Assembly (NCBI GenBank): GCA_937864115.1
Contig: CALMII010000055.1
Coordinates: 1 to 64,000 of the forward strand
Direction of reading: 5' to 3'
DNA length: 64,000 nucleotides
Source: an uncultured Steroidobacter sp.
Lineage (GTDB): Bacteria; Pseudomonadota; Gammaproteobacteria; Steroidobacterales; Steroidobacteraceae
Each line of letters starts with the position of its first letter. Position 1 is the stretch's first letter. Of this stretch, positions 17,176 through 27,182 are shown in pieces. A program made the position numbers and the translations under genes. The notes under the pieces were generated by a model. The model was given only the letters and a program-made list of their open reading frames with translations, was not told the origin of the DNA and did not search any database.

Positions 17176-18402
17176 TCAGGCGATGGCGCCTGCAGCTTTC
17201 AGTTGTTCGATGCGATCCCACTCGAAACCGATTTCCATCAGGAAGGTCTCGGTGTGTTCGTTGGCCTGCGGCGAGCGCGTGGTCTTCACCGGTTCGTGAT
17301 TGAACTGCACCGGGTTGCGCACCAGCTTGAGCGGCTTGCCGCCATCGGCCGCTTCGACTTCGATGATCATGTCGTTGGCGATGGCCTGCTCGTCGCTGGC
17401 GAGATCGATGAGGCTCTGGATCGGCGCCCACTGGCCTTTCATGGTCTTCAGATGCTGGCGCCAGTATTCGAACGGCTTGCTGCCGATCGCCTTGACGATC
17501 AGGTCGCTCGCCGCCCTGGAGTTCTCGATCAGCTTGTGCACGTCGGCGAAGCGCGGATCGTCGCCGGCTTCGGGAATGCCGAAGTGTTCGAAGGCGTCGC
17601 GGATCAGTCCCGTCGGGCTGACCATGCAGAGATTGATGGTGCCGCCGTCGGACGTGCGGAAGTTGCCCATCAGCGGATTCTTGGCGGACCCGCCGGAGTT
17701 CGGCATGGCATTGCGCGTGATCACGCCTTTTTCCATGCCCTGCGCCACCAGTGCGCCCGACGCCCACCACGCGGTGCTGAGCAGCGAGACGTCGAGTTCG
17801 AGACCTTCGCCGGTGCGTTCGCGATTGAACAGCGCAGCGGAAATGCCGCCGGCGATGAACATGCCGCCGATGGAATCGCCGAAGGCCGGAATGCCCTGCG
17901 TCAGCGGGCCTTCGAGTTCCGGCGGCGTCATCGAATGCGCGATGCCGCTGCGCGACCAGAACGCCGTGCCGTCGAAACCGCCGACGTCGCGTTCCGGGCC
18001 TTTGTCGCCGTAGGCGCTGCCGCGCGCATAGATGATCTTCGGGTTCACCGCCTTGATGTGTTCGTAGTCGAACTTGTTCTTCTGACGCACCGAGGGCAGG
18101 TAGTTCGTGAGGAACACATCGCAGGTCCTGGCGATCTCGTACAGCAGCTCCTGGCCTTCCTTCCTGGAGACGTCGATGCCGACGCTGCGCTTGCCGCGAT
18201 TGGGATGTTCCATCAGCGTGTGCCGATTGGGATCGAGCACCACGCCGCCCATGTTGAGAAAGCCACGCTGCGTGTCGCCGCGCAGGGGATGTTCGATCTT
18301 GATGACGTCCGCGCCCCAGTCGGCGAGCACTGCGCCGGCCGCAGGAACATAGGTGAACTGCGCGACCTCGAGAACCCGAACCCCCTTCATCACCTGCGTC
18401 AT
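17176..18402 (-). CDS. CaiB/BaiF class III CoA transferase
   Basis: 408 residues from ATG 18402 (MTQVMKGVRVLEVAQFTYVP). The longer open frame to 18585 runs across a regulator site and is rejected. Family features: VLADWGADVIKIEHPLRGD, RGKRSVGIDVSRKEGQE, the expected catalytic Asp in CDVFLTNY, and YGDKGPERDVGGFDGTAFW, then ALFNRERTGEGLELDVSLL. It transfers CoA to a carboxylic acid substrate. It heads the operon CoA transferase, small protein, acyl-CoA ligase, CoA transferase, amidohydrolase. The operator at 18486 lies about 84 bp upstream. Confidence 0.88.
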   Translation of the reverse strand: MTQVMKGVRVLEVAQFTYVPAAGAVLADWGADVIKIEHPLRGDTQRGFLNMGGVVLDPNRHTLMEHPNRGKRSVGIDVSRKEGQELLYEIARTCDVFLTNYLPSVRQKNKFDYEHIKAVNPKIIYARGSAYGDKGPERDVGGFDGTAFWSRSGIAHSMTPPELEGPLTQGIPAFGDSIGGMFIAGGISAALFNRERTGEGLELDVSLLSTAWWASGALVAQGMEKGVITRNAMPNSGGSAKNPLMGNFRTSDGGTINLCMVSPTGLIRDAFEHFGIPEAGDDPRFADVHKLIENSRAASDLIVKAIGSKPFEYWRQHLKTMKGQWAPIQSLIDLASDEQAIANDMIIEVEAADGGKPLKLVRNPVQFNHEPVKTTRSPQANEHTETFLMEIGFEWDRIEQLKAAGAIA

Positions 18403-18485
18403 GTGCGCTCCACTCTCGGTTGCCGGATTGCTTGCATCCGGGCTGGCGATCATACCTTCGCCGCCGCACCCCGGCGAGTTGATAG

Positions 18486-18501
18486 TCAACAGCGTTGTTT
18501 G
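18486..18501. promoter_or_regulatory. TetR-type operator, site 1
   Basis: TCAACAGCGTTGTTTG; its reverse complement CAAACAACGCTGTTGA matches 14 of 16 positions of the consensus TCAACAACGCTGTTGA. It lies in the divergent gap between the CoA transferase (start 18402) and the SDR (start 18625), so it can control both. Confidence 0.7.
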
Positions 18502-18624
18502 ATACGGTGCGGCGCCTGCCGAAGCTTGCCGCATGTACCGGGGTTCGCCAAGCCGCGGCGCACAAGACGATGCAGGCCAGGACAAGATCAGGGCAAGTCG
18601 AACCCCAACCCGGAGATGCCTCCC

Positions 18625-19404
18625 ATGAGAATCGATTCTTCCCTCGCCGCCGTCGTGACCGGTGGCGCCTCAGGTCTTGGACTGGCGACCGTCAAAGCGC
18701 TGCGGGCCGCGGGCGCCCGGGTCGCGATCTTCGATCTCAATCCCGACACGGGCGAGAAGGCGGCGGCTGAAACCGGCGCGGTGTTCTGCCGCTGCGACGT
18801 TCTGTCAGATGAGAGTGTCGACGAAGCCTTTGCCAGGGCCCGGGCGGCGAATGGCCAGGAGCGCGCACTCGTGAGCTGCGCCGGAGGCGGCAATGCCATC
18901 GCCACCGCGCGCCGCGACAAGACGACGGGCGAGATCAGGATTTTCCCCTCCGATCAGTTCGAGTGGGTGCTCAAGCTGAACACGGTCGGTACGTTCCGCT
19001 GCATCACGCGCGCGGCGGCCGGCATGATGACGCTCGAACCCGTCGACGGCGAACGCGGCGTGCTCATCAACACGGCCTCGGCTGCGGCGACCGAGGGCCA
19101 GATGGGACAGGCGGCTTATTCGGCGGCGAAAGCGGCGATCGTCGGCATGACACTGACGATCGCTCGCGATCTGTCCCGCGAAGGGATTCGCGTCAATACG
19201 ATCCAGCCCGGTATTTTTTCGACGCCCGCGATGTCGCGCGCCACGCCGCAGATGCTCGAAGCGCTCGGCGCGATGGTGCCGTTCCCGCCGCGTCTGGGAA
19301 ATGCAGACGAGTTCGCCAGCATGGCGCTCGAACTGATCCGCAACGGCTACGTGAACGGCGAGACCGTGCGACTCGACGGCGCCATCCGCATGCAGCCGCG
19401 CTGA
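18625..19404 (+). CDS. SDR, 3-hydroxyacyl-CoA dehydrogenase type II-like
   Basis: 259 residues. Start ATG 18625 is preceded by GGAG at 9 bp; the ATG at 18616 has no ribosome site. Motifs: VVTGGASGLGLATVKAL, FDLNPDTGE (Asp after beta-2, NAD preference), SCAGGGNA in place of the usual NNAG, catalytic region INTASAAATEGQMGQAAYSAAK, then NTIQPGIFSTP. The long insertion before the active site and the QAAYSASK-like motif are typical of HSD10-type 3-hydroxyacyl-CoA dehydrogenases. It probably oxidises a 3-hydroxyacyl-CoA in the pathway fed by the divergent CoA-transferase operon. Confidence 0.85.
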   Translation: MRIDSSLAAVVTGGASGLGLATVKALRAAGARVAIFDLNPDTGEKAAAETGAVFCRCDVLSDESVDEAFARARAANGQERALVSCAGGGNAIATARRDKTTGEIRIFPSDQFEWVLKLNTVGTFRCITRAAAGMMTLEPVDGERGVLINTASAAATEGQMGQAAYSAAKAAIVGMTLTIARDLSREGIRVNTIQPGIFSTPAMSRATPQMLEALGAMVPFPPRLGNADEFASMALELIRNGYVNGETVRLDGAIRMQPR

Positions 19405-19427
19405 TGCGTCTGCACGCTTTGTTCCTC

Positions 19428-19503
19428 CTGTAGGTCAGGCTGTAGGTCAGGCTTCAGCCTGACTCCTTAAAAAAATAGAGGCCGGCTGAAGCCGGCCCCA
19501 CAG
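19428..19503. repeat. REP-like element with duplicated end
   Basis: Full two-stem copy whose first 12 bases (CTGTAGGTCAGG) are tandemly duplicated at 19428-19439 and 19440-19451. This looks like slippage or a second insertion into an existing copy. Confidence 0.85.
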
Positions 19504-19534
19504 GCAGAAAAAAAAGAGTGCCGGAGACCATGAC

Positions 19535-20641
19535 ATGACCCTGCGCGTCGGAATCATCAGCGCCAACTGGGGCGCATTCGCCCATCTGCCTGCGTGGCGT
19601 TCGCTGCCGGGCGTGGAAGTCGTCGGCATCTGCACCTCGCGCCGCGAAACGGCCGAGGCCGCCGCGAAGAAATTCAACGTCGCGCGACCGTTCTGGAATG
19701 CCGAGGACATGGCCGCCGATCCCGGCATCGACATCGTGGATTGCGGCACGCGCCCGAACCTGCGCCATGCGATGGTGCTGGCCGCACTGCGTCATGGCAA
19801 ACACGTCTACAACGGCATTCCCTGCGCCGCGAACATCGATCAGGCGCGCGAGCTGCGCGACGCCTGGAAGACCAGCGGCAAGGTGGCGATCGTCGATGCG
19901 TTCTCGCAATGGCTGCCGGCGCATCAGCGGTTGCGGGAGATGATTGATCAGGATTTTCTCGGCCGGCCGCTCGGCGGTTCGTGCTTCTTCAATCTGTCGC
20001 TGTTCAACAATCCGAGCCCCTACTTTCCGTACAACTGGTTCGCGCAGGCGGGGCAGGGCGTATCGGCGATGCGCAATCTCGGCAGTCACGCACTGCACAT
20101 GCTGGTGTTCCTGTTCGGCGAAATCGAAGAGCTCACCGCCAGCGACAACCGCGTGCTCGAGGAATGGCGCTTTGCCGACGGCAAGATCATCGCGCCCGAG
20201 ACCAACGACTACGCGTGCCTGATCCTGCGCTTCAGGAGCGGACTGGTGCTGCAGCTGCAGGTGTCATGGAGCGCGACGCTCGGTTCGGGCTGGCTGCTCG
20301 ATGCCTTCGGCACCAGGGGCCGTTTCATTTCGAAGGCGCCGAGTTTTCCGACCAGTCGCGACACGACGCTGCAGGCAGGATCTCTCGGCGGTTCTCTGCA
20401 ACCGGTCGAGATTCCTGCGCGCTTCACGCAAGCACCGGACATCGGCATCACGGCCGATGTCGATCCGCAGCCGGCGTATCCGATGGCGCTGTCGATGCGC
20501 CGGATGATCGAAGTCATCCGCGGCGGCAGACAGCCGGCGGCGCCGGATTTCGACCAGGCCTGGACGGTCGAGCGGGTGCTGGAAGCGGCCCGACGTTCAT
20601 CGGCCGAGCGACGCTGGGTGCGCCTGGAGGAAATCGCCTGA
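19535..20641 (+). CDS. Gfo/Idh/MocA-family oxidoreductase
   Basis: 368 residues. The N-terminal Rossmann domain starts LRVGIISANWGAFAHLPAW and continues VVGICTSRRETAEAAAKKF. The segment normally carrying the EKP motif reads HGKHVYNGIPCAANIDQA, so the usual catalytic lysine is replaced. The C-terminal domain contains GGSCFFNLSLFNNPSPYFPY and RNLGSHALHMLVFLFGE, the helix that normally supplies the catalytic His (HALHM). The family oxidises or reduces sugars, inositols, or biliverdin. Loss of EKP argues for altered chemistry. It follows the SDR on the same strand with a repeat between. Confidence 0.75.
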   Translation: MTLRVGIISANWGAFAHLPAWRSLPGVEVVGICTSRRETAEAAAKKFNVARPFWNAEDMAADPGIDIVDCGTRPNLRHAMVLAALRHGKHVYNGIPCAANIDQARELRDAWKTSGKVAIVDAFSQWLPAHQRLREMIDQDFLGRPLGGSCFFNLSLFNNPSPYFPYNWFAQAGQGVSAMRNLGSHALHMLVFLFGEIEELTASDNRVLEEWRFADGKIIAPETNDYACLILRFRSGLVLQLQVSWSATLGSGWLLDAFGTRGRFISKAPSFPTSRDTTLQAGSLGGSLQPVEIPARFTQAPDIGITADVDPQPAYPMALSMRRMIEVIRGGRQPAAPDFDQAWTVERVLEAARRSSAERRWVRLEEIA

Positions 20642-20686
20642 AATCAGTCGATCGCTGAATTCGTGCGTCATTTCACAAACTCGTCA

Positions 20687-20715
20687 TTGACGGCAAATCG
20701 ATTAATTACTAAGCT
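20687..20715 (+). promoter_or_regulatory. Possible sigma-70 promoter for the small secreted protein
   Basis: TTGACG (20687), 17-bp spacer, TAAGCT (20710). The -10 match is weak. The AT-rich context (gattaattactaag) differs from the GC-rich surroundings. Confidence 0.3.
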
Positions 20716-20784
20716 GCCTAGGTATAAGGTTCCTTGGTATTTAACACTTGGCAGCTCGCCTGCCCCGTCATTGAGGAGACGCAC

Positions 20785-21048
20785 GTGAAGAAGTCGGTTC
20801 TTGTTGTAGTGATGATGGCTTCCGCCCTGTCCGCCATGGCGGGTGAAGCGGTTGCCGAAGCGGGCAAGATGCTGCTGGGTGCCGATGGCGTGCGTCTGGG
20901 CGCCGTCTACCGCGTCACCGGCGATGGCTCCGCCCAGCTGATCGTCGACGGCAAGATGGTGACGGTGCCGGCCTCGACGATTTCGGTCGTCGACGGCAAG
21001 CTGACGACCACGCTTTCCAAGAGCGAAGTTCGCAAGCTCAAGTCGTAA
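20785..21048 (+). CDS. Small secreted protein of unknown function
   Basis: 87 residues starting at GTG 20785, with GAGGAG at 20773-20778 giving good spacing. The first 19 residues (KKSVLVVVMMASALSAMA) are a signal peptide with an AMA cleavage site. The mature part of about 68 residues is predicted beta-rich: LGADGVRLGAVYRVTGDG, then AQLIVDGKMVTVPASTISVV, and a basic C-terminus. It has no cysteine. No family is recognised. Its own AT-rich upstream region and strong ribosome site suggest independent, possibly high expression. A hairpin follows at 21059. Confidence 0.7.
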   Translation: MKKSVLVVVMMASALSAMAGEAVAEAGKMLLGADGVRLGAVYRVTGDGSAQLIVDGKMVTVPASTISVVDGKLTTTLSKSEVRKLKS

Positions 21049-21058
21049 TTGCACCTCG

Positions 21059-21090
21059 CTGCCGGCGGAGCAGAGACGCCCGCCGGCAGC
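21059..21090 (+). terminator. Hairpin after small secreted protein gene
   Basis: Arms GCTGCCGGCGG and CCGCCGGCAGC around a 10-base loop, directly after the stop. There is no T-run, so termination is uncertain. The right arm is followed by gctgttga, which resembles half of the TetR operator. Confidence 0.5.
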
Positions 21091-21115
21091 GCTGTTGATG
21101 AAGCTCCACGCAAAG

Positions 21116-21251
21116 TGGAGTAAAAGCCAATGGCACTGACTTAAGCGCTTCTTTCTGTAGGTCAGGCTTTAGCCTGACTGTTTTCAGGCCGGTTAAAGCC
21201 GGCCCCACAGGCAGAGCAAATCCTTAAGTCAGTGCCATTGGAGTAAAAGCC
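21116..21251. mobile_element. MITE-like element with perfect 19-bp inverted repeats enclosing a REP-like unit
   Basis: Left repeat CCAATGGCACTGACTTAAG (21127-21145) and right repeat CTTAAGTCAGTGCCATTGG (21223-21241) are exact reverse complements. A 13-bp direct repeat TGGAGTAAAAGCC brackets the unit (21116-21128 and 21239-21251), as target duplication would. A REP-like element fills the centre. It lies just upstream of the thiolase gene. Confidence 0.65.
21155..21210. repeat. REP-like two-hairpin element inside the MITE-like unit
   Basis: CTGTAGG start, stem TCAGGCTTTAGCCTGA, variant stem GCCGGTTAAAGCCGGC, end CCCCACAG. Confidence 0.85.
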
Positions 21252-21322
21252 TCTAAGTTGCGATTTGCGTAACACACTAACGTCGCCTCGGCCGCGGCGT
21301 CAGCAATAACCCGGGGGATGCA

Positions 21323-22576
21323 ATGACTGAAGCGTTCATCATCGACGCGGTGCGTACGCCGCGCGGACTCGGCAAGCCCGGCAAGGGCGCGCTGTCGCGA
21401 TTGCATCCTCAACACCTCGCCGCCACCGTGCTGAAGGCGCTCCAGGAGCGCAACGGTCTCAACACCGCCGAAGTCGACGACATCATCTGGGGCACCAGCG
21501 CCCAGAAGGGTCTGCAGGGCGGCGATCTGGGCCGCATGGCTGCGCTCGATGCGGGTTTCGATATTCGCGCGAGCGGCGTCACGCTCGACCGCTTCTGCGG
21601 CAGCGGCCTCACGGCCACGAATTTTGCGGCGGCCATGATTCGTTCCGGCATGGAAGATCTCGTGATCGCCGGCGGCACCGAGATGATGTCGCACATCACC
21701 GAGATCGGTCAGCAGGAACGCGCCGCGGGCTTCAAGCCGATGGGCCTGGGCACCGGCAATGCGCGGCTCGCGGAGCGTCATCCGCAATCGAATCAGGGCG
21801 TGTGCGCCGACGCCATCGCCTCGCTGGAAAAGATCAACCGCGAAGCGCTCGATGCCTTCTCGCTCGAAAGCCAGCGCCGCGCGGCGCGTGCCATCGGCGA
21901 AGGGCGATTCGATCGCTCCATCGTCCCGGTCGTCGATGATGCCGGGCAACTCGTCCTGGCGAAGGACGAGCATCCGCGCCCGCAGACCACCGCGCAGGAT
22001 CTCGCCGCGCTGAAGCCGAGCTTCGCGCAGATCGCCGACCTGTCGATCGAACCGAACGGGCCGACGTTCCGCCAGCTGATCAACCGGCGCTATCCCGATC
22101 TCCAGATCGAGCCCGTGCATCACGCCGGCAGTTCGTCGGGCGTGGTGGACGGCGCTGCGGCATTGCTGCTGGCCTCGGGCGACTATGCGAAGAAGCACGG
22201 CCTGAAGCCGCGCGCACGCGTCGTGGCGAGCGCCAACATCGGCGACGATCCCACGCTCATGCTCAATGCGCCGGTGCCCGCCGCGAAAAAGATTCTCGCG
22301 AAGGCGGGACTCACGGTGAACGACATCGACCTGTGGGAAGTCAACGAAGCCTTCGCCGTCGTGGTCGAAAAGTTCATTCGCGACCTGCGCATCGATCGCG
22401 AAAAGATCAACGTGAACGGCGGCGCCATCGCGCTCGGTCACCCGATCGGTGCGACGGGCGCCGTGCTCATCGGCACCGTACTCGATGAACTGGAACGCCG
22501 CGATCTCAGGCGCGCGCTGGTCACCATGTGTGCGGCGGGCGGCATGGCGCCGGCCATCATCATCGAGCGGGTGTAA
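21323..22576 (+). CDS. Thiolase (acetyl-CoA C-acyltransferase)
   Basis: 417 residues, normal length. The nucleophile Cys is in LDRFCGSGLTATNFAAAMI near residue 93; the catalytic His and Cys are in NGGAIALGHPIGATG (near 372) and VTMCAAGGMAPAIIIE (near 402). All active-site residues are intact. It cleaves 3-ketoacyl-CoA with CoA, or condenses acyl-CoAs. In this context it would be the last step of a beta-oxidation spiral, after the hydratase and the SDR dehydrogenases. A MarR regulator gene begins 3 bp after its stop, so both are probably one transcript. Only a weak half operator (gcgctgttga near 21090) is upstream. Confidence 0.9.
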   Translation: MTEAFIIDAVRTPRGLGKPGKGALSRLHPQHLAATVLKALQERNGLNTAEVDDIIWGTSAQKGLQGGDLGRMAALDAGFDIRASGVTLDRFCGSGLTATNFAAAMIRSGMEDLVIAGGTEMMSHITEIGQQERAAGFKPMGLGTGNARLAERHPQSNQGVCADAIASLEKINREALDAFSLESQRRAARAIGEGRFDRSIVPVVDDAGQLVLAKDEHPRPQTTAQDLAALKPSFAQIADLSIEPNGPTFRQLINRRYPDLQIEPVHHAGSSSGVVDGAAALLLASGDYAKKHGLKPRARVVASANIGDDPTLMLNAPVPAAKKILAKAGLTVNDIDLWEVNEAFAVVVEKFIRDLRIDREKINVNGGAIALGHPIGATGAVLIGTVLDELERRDLRRALVTMCAAGGMAPAIIIERV

Positions 22577-22578
22577 GG

Positions 22579-23133
22579 ATGCGTCGTATACCTCCCCGTC
22601 CGGAGAGCATTTTCGGCGAGGCCGACACCGTGAAGACGCCGGCCGATGCGGCCTGCGAAGAGTCGCCGAAGAACCGCAAGCGGGCCATCTCGATCAAGCT
22701 CAACGTCATCGCACGGCAGATGCGCCAGCGTTTCGACCAGACGGTCGAGACCGACGGTCTGACCCGCGCGAAATGGGGCGTGATCGTCGCCGTCGCCAGC
22801 AATGCAGGCGCAACGCAACGCACCATCGCTGCCGCTCTCGAAATCACGGAAGTGAGCGCCGGCCAGCTCATCGACCGTCTGTGCGCAGACGGTTATCTGG
22901 AGCGTCGCGAGAATCCCAAGGATCGTCGGGCCTACTGCGTGCACCTGACGCCCGCGGCGCAACCGCTGCTGGGGCGTCTCGGCGAAGTCGCCAAGGTCAA
23001 CGAGGACGAAACGTTCCTCGGGCTGAACGATCAGGATCTGCAGCGTCTCGACGAACTGCTCGACACGATCGCGCAGAACCTGGCGACGTCCCGCAGCCGC
23101 GACGCCGAAAAGAAGCTCGCGCGCTCCGGTTGA
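22579..23133 (+). CDS. MarR-family transcriptional regulator
   Basis: 184 residues from ATG 22579. A 40-residue basic N-terminal extension precedes the winged helix: ISIKLNVIARQMRQRFDQTV, LTRAKWGVIVAVASNAGATQ, recognition helix region RTIAAALEITEVSAGQLIDR, and wing YLERRENPKDRRAYCVHLT. The DxRxxxVxLT-like wing is diagnostic of MarR. It follows the thiolase gene by 3 bp and probably controls thiolase or neighbouring transport genes in response to an aromatic or acyl-CoA ligand, by analogy with the family. Confidence 0.85.
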   Translation: MRRIPPRPESIFGEADTVKTPADAACEESPKNRKRAISIKLNVIARQMRQRFDQTVETDGLTRAKWGVIVAVASNAGATQRTIAAALEITEVSAGQLIDRLCADGYLERRENPKDRRAYCVHLTPAAQPLLGRLGEVAKVNEDETFLGLNDQDLQRLDELLDTIAQNLATSRSRDAEKKLARSG

Positions 23134-23204
23134 ACGGTTTCAGCGAGTCGACGCGCGAGCGTGCGATGCCGTCAGCTCAACGAACAGTCCTGCGATCGTT
23201 GCCG

Positions 23205-24554
23205 TCAGCGCTCCCAGGACTCCGCTTCCGTCACGGCCTCGCGCATGGCGCGGAACCCGAGCGCCAGGAAGATCGCGCCGAGCGGGCCGCACACGCCGAT
23301 CACCGTTGCCATGCCGAGGCCGATCGCACTCTCGCTGCCGTAGATGTATTGCGCTGCCGCCGCCATCAGCAGCGGCCCCAGGCCACCGCCGAGAATTCCG
23401 CCGACCGCGCCGTACAAGGCGATGCCGCTGCCGCGCAGTTCGTTCGGCGTCACCAGGTTCAGCGCAGCGCTCGAGCACGCGGGCAGCGAACTGGTGAAGA
23501 TCAGGTACGTGCCGATGGCGCCAAGATAGATCCACGGGTTGTCGCTGGTGGTCGCCCAGATGCCGAGCGGCGTGGCGAAGAACAGGCAGCCGGCGTACCA
23601 GCGCATCTGTGCATCGCGCGTGCCGCGCCTGTACATGGCGTCGACGACATAGCCGCAAAGCAGCTTGCCGATCACGCCGGCGCCCGCAATGGTGACGCCG
23701 AGCGACAGGCCGATCTGTGCGGCGCCCCAGCCGAACTTGCGCGCCATGTGCGCGGCGTACCACGCGCCCATGCCGGCGATGATGGTCGAAGCCAGAATGA
23801 ATCCCGCGTAGTGACAGATGAAGAAGCGCTTGCGCGTGCGCATGAACTTCAGCAGTTCGGCGTATGCATTGCGCGCCCTGGTCGTCGACTCGCTGCGCCG
23901 TCCGCGGCGCAGCGGCTCCGGCACCGTGAAGATCAGCAGCGACGCCAGCATGCCGGGAATGCCGACGATGAAGAACACCGCCTGCCACGAGCGGACTTCG
24001 CCGATCAGCGGCAGCGCCATCGTCTCGCTGCCCGATACGAACTGCACGATCGCGCCGCCGAAGATGAAGGCGGTGCCCATGCCCACGGTCGCGCCCATCG
24101 CGTAGACGGCCATGGCGGACGTGAGCCGTTCGCGGGGGAACAGATCCGTGAGCATTGAAGTGGCACACGGATTGAGCGCCGCCTCGCCTGCGCCGACGCC
24201 GATGCGCGCCAGCGCGAGATGCCAGAAATTCTGCGCGACGCCGCAGGCCGCCGTCGCCAGCGACCAGATGGAAACGCCCGAGAAGATCACCCAGCGGCGA
24301 CTGACGCGGTCGGCGAGCGAACCGAACAGCAGGCCGAAGATCGCGAAGGTGAGCGCGAACGCGAAGCCCTGCAGCAGGCCGAACTGCACGTCGGTGAGTC
24401 CGAGGTCGTGCTTGATGGGATCGACCAGCAGCGAAATGATGAAGCGGTCGAGAATCGACAGCCAGTACAGGAACGCGAGCACGATGGTCGCGTACCAGGC
24501 GACGGCCCGTGCCGGATACGGTGCGTGCGTGGCTTCGCCTGCTGATGCGTGCAA
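23205..24554 (-). CDS. MFS transporter (spinster/organic-acid type)
   Basis: 449 residues, about 12 membrane segments. The N-terminal half carries the MFS signature GLLFGSLADRVSRRW between segments 2 and 3 and ARIGVGAGEAALNPCATSML at segment 4-5. LDRFIISLLVDPIKHDLGLTD near residue 35 is typical of spinster-like or hexuronate-type symporters in degradative clusters. It would import the substrate of the catabolic island. Two TetR-type operators lie in the divergent gap to the E2 gene; the nearer (24615) is about 61 bp upstream of this start. Confidence 0.85.
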   Translation of the reverse strand: MHASAGEATHAPYPARAVAWYATIVLAFLYWLSILDRFIISLLVDPIKHDLGLTDVQFGLLQGFAFALTFAIFGLLFGSLADRVSRRWVIFSGVSIWSLATAACGVAQNFWHLALARIGVGAGEAALNPCATSMLTDLFPRERLTSAMAVYAMGATVGMGTAFIFGGAIVQFVSGSETMALPLIGEVRSWQAVFFIVGIPGMLASLLIFTVPEPLRRGRRSESTTRARNAYAELLKFMRTRKRFFICHYAGFILASTIIAGMGAWYAAHMARKFGWGAAQIGLSLGVTIAGAGVIGKLLCGYVVDAMYRRGTRDAQMRWYAGCLFFATPLGIWATTSDNPWIYLGAIGTYLIFTSSLPACSSAALNLVTPNELRGSGIALYGAVGGILGGGLGPLLMAAAAQYIYGSESAIGLGMATVIGVCGPLGAIFLALGFRAMREAVTEAESWER

Positions 24555-24614
24555 TCGCGACTCCTCGGTGCGGGTTTTCTCGAACCGCGGCGAGACTATC
24601 CCGCCCGAAACAAA

Positions 24615-24630
24615 TCAACAACGCTGTCGA
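24615..24630. promoter_or_regulatory. TetR-type operator, site 2
   Basis: TCAACAACGCTGTCGA, one mismatch to the consensus, 61 bp upstream of the MFS gene. Confidence 0.75.
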
Positions 24631-24716
24631 ATGACATTCCGGGTATCGCTGCGGCGGCAGCGCGTCGCGGCGGTTCGCGCTGCCGCTTTTCTGTCGCCTC
24701 ACGTCATTGCCGCTAA

Positions 24717-24732
24717 TCAACACCGTTGTTGC
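24717..24732. promoter_or_regulatory. TetR-type operator, site 3
   Basis: TCAACACCGTTGTTGC; the reverse complement GCAACAACGGTGTTGA matches the consensus at most positions. It lies about 71 bp upstream of the E2 acyltransferase gene. Confidence 0.7.
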
Positions 24733-24802
24733 ATAGCGCGGACCGGTGAGGTAGAAATGCCCGGACACTGCGCCGGCGACCTGCGGCGGGTGACGTAACC
24801 CT

Positions 24803-25552
24803 ATGGAAAACAAATCTCCGCTCGACTCGTTGCCGCCCTGGCCGGCCGACGATTTTTCCGCGTACGGCCCGGTGGAAGCGAAGCCCGTGGGCAAGATCCA
24901 GGGATTCGTCGCCCGCGCGATGCATCGCAACTGGGTGCTCATTCCGCACGTCACGCATCACGACGATGCCGACGTCACGCAGTTCGAGCATCGCCGCAAG
25001 CAGTGGAATGCAACCAATCCAGAACAGAAGCGCACGCTGCTGCCGGTGCTCGTCAAGGCCAGCATCGCGGCACTGCAGCGCTATCCGAAATTCAACGTGT
25101 CGCTGAGCCCCGATGGCGCGACGCTGTTCCAGAAGCAGTACTTCAATATCGGCATCGCCGTCGATGTGCCGAGCGGCCTGCTCGTGCCCGTGCTGCGCGA
25201 CTGCGACAGGAAGAGCGTCGACGAACTCGCCAGAGAGATCGTGCAGATTTCCGAGAAGGCGAAGACCAGGGGGCTGTCAGTCGCGGAAATGTCCGGCGGC
25301 TGCTTCACGCTGTCGTCGCTCGGTCACATCGGCGGCACGGGCTTCACGCCGATCATCAATGCGCCCGAGGTGGTGATCCTGGGCATCTGCCGCACCCAGG
25401 AACGGTTCGTTCCGGATGAGGAAGGCCGGCCCGTCCTGAAACAGTTCCTGCCGCTCTCGCTCAGCTACGACCATCGCGTCATCAATGGCGCCGATGCCGC
25501 ACGCTTCGTGCGCGCCGTGGCGGAGTGGCTGGAAACTTACGACTTTGCATGA
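24803..25552 (+). CDS. Stand-alone 2-oxoacid dehydrogenase E2 catalytic domain (no lipoyl domain)
   Basis: 249 residues, about half the length of a normal E2. It consists only of the acyltransferase domain: LSRIRK-like start (VGKIQGFVARAMHRNWVLIP), HVTHHDDADVTQFE, IGIAVDVPSGLLVPVL, and the catalytic YDHRVINGADAARF near residue 225. Both the lipoyl domain and the peripheral-subunit-binding domain are missing, and the start (ATG 24803, in frame with no upstream extension) gives a natural N-terminus. Normal E2s pass acyl groups from lipoate to CoA. Without a lipoyl arm it may use a lipoyl domain in trans or act as a different acyl-CoA transferase. It is followed 18 bp later by mmsA. Confidence 0.85.
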   Translation: MENKSPLDSLPPWPADDFSAYGPVEAKPVGKIQGFVARAMHRNWVLIPHVTHHDDADVTQFEHRRKQWNATNPEQKRTLLPVLVKASIAALQRYPKFNVSLSPDGATLFQKQYFNIGIAVDVPSGLLVPVLRDCDRKSVDELAREIVQISEKAKTRGLSVAEMSGGCFTLSSLGHIGGTGFTPIINAPEVVILGICRTQERFVPDEEGRPVLKQFLPLSLSYDHRVINGADAARFVRAVAEWLETYDFA

Positions 25553-25570
25553 ACTTGAGGTATCGACATC

Positions 25571-27094
<1,524 letters not shown>

Positions 27095-27111
27095 GGGAGA
27101 CGGGGATCTTC

Positions 27112-27166
27112 CTGTGGGTCAGGCTTCAGCCTGACATCCGGAGGCCGGCTGAAGCCGGCCCCACAG
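27112..27166. repeat. REP-like two-hairpin element
   Basis: CTGTGGGTCAGG start, stem TCAGGCTTCAGCCTGA, stem GCCGGCTGAAGCCGGC, end CCCCACAG, in the convergent gap between mmsA and acuI-like genes. Confidence 0.85.
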
Positions 27167-27182
27167 GAAGACGAAGAACTCT

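Noticed and set aside
16987..18624. Plus-strand extension upstream of the SDR at 18625
   Set aside because: Antisense to the CoA transferase and crossing the operator; the SDR start has a good ribosome site.
21083..21098. Possible eighth TetR site (ccggcagcgctgttga)
   Set aside because: Only the right half matches, and the left half is the arm of the hairpin after the small secreted protein gene. Not counted.
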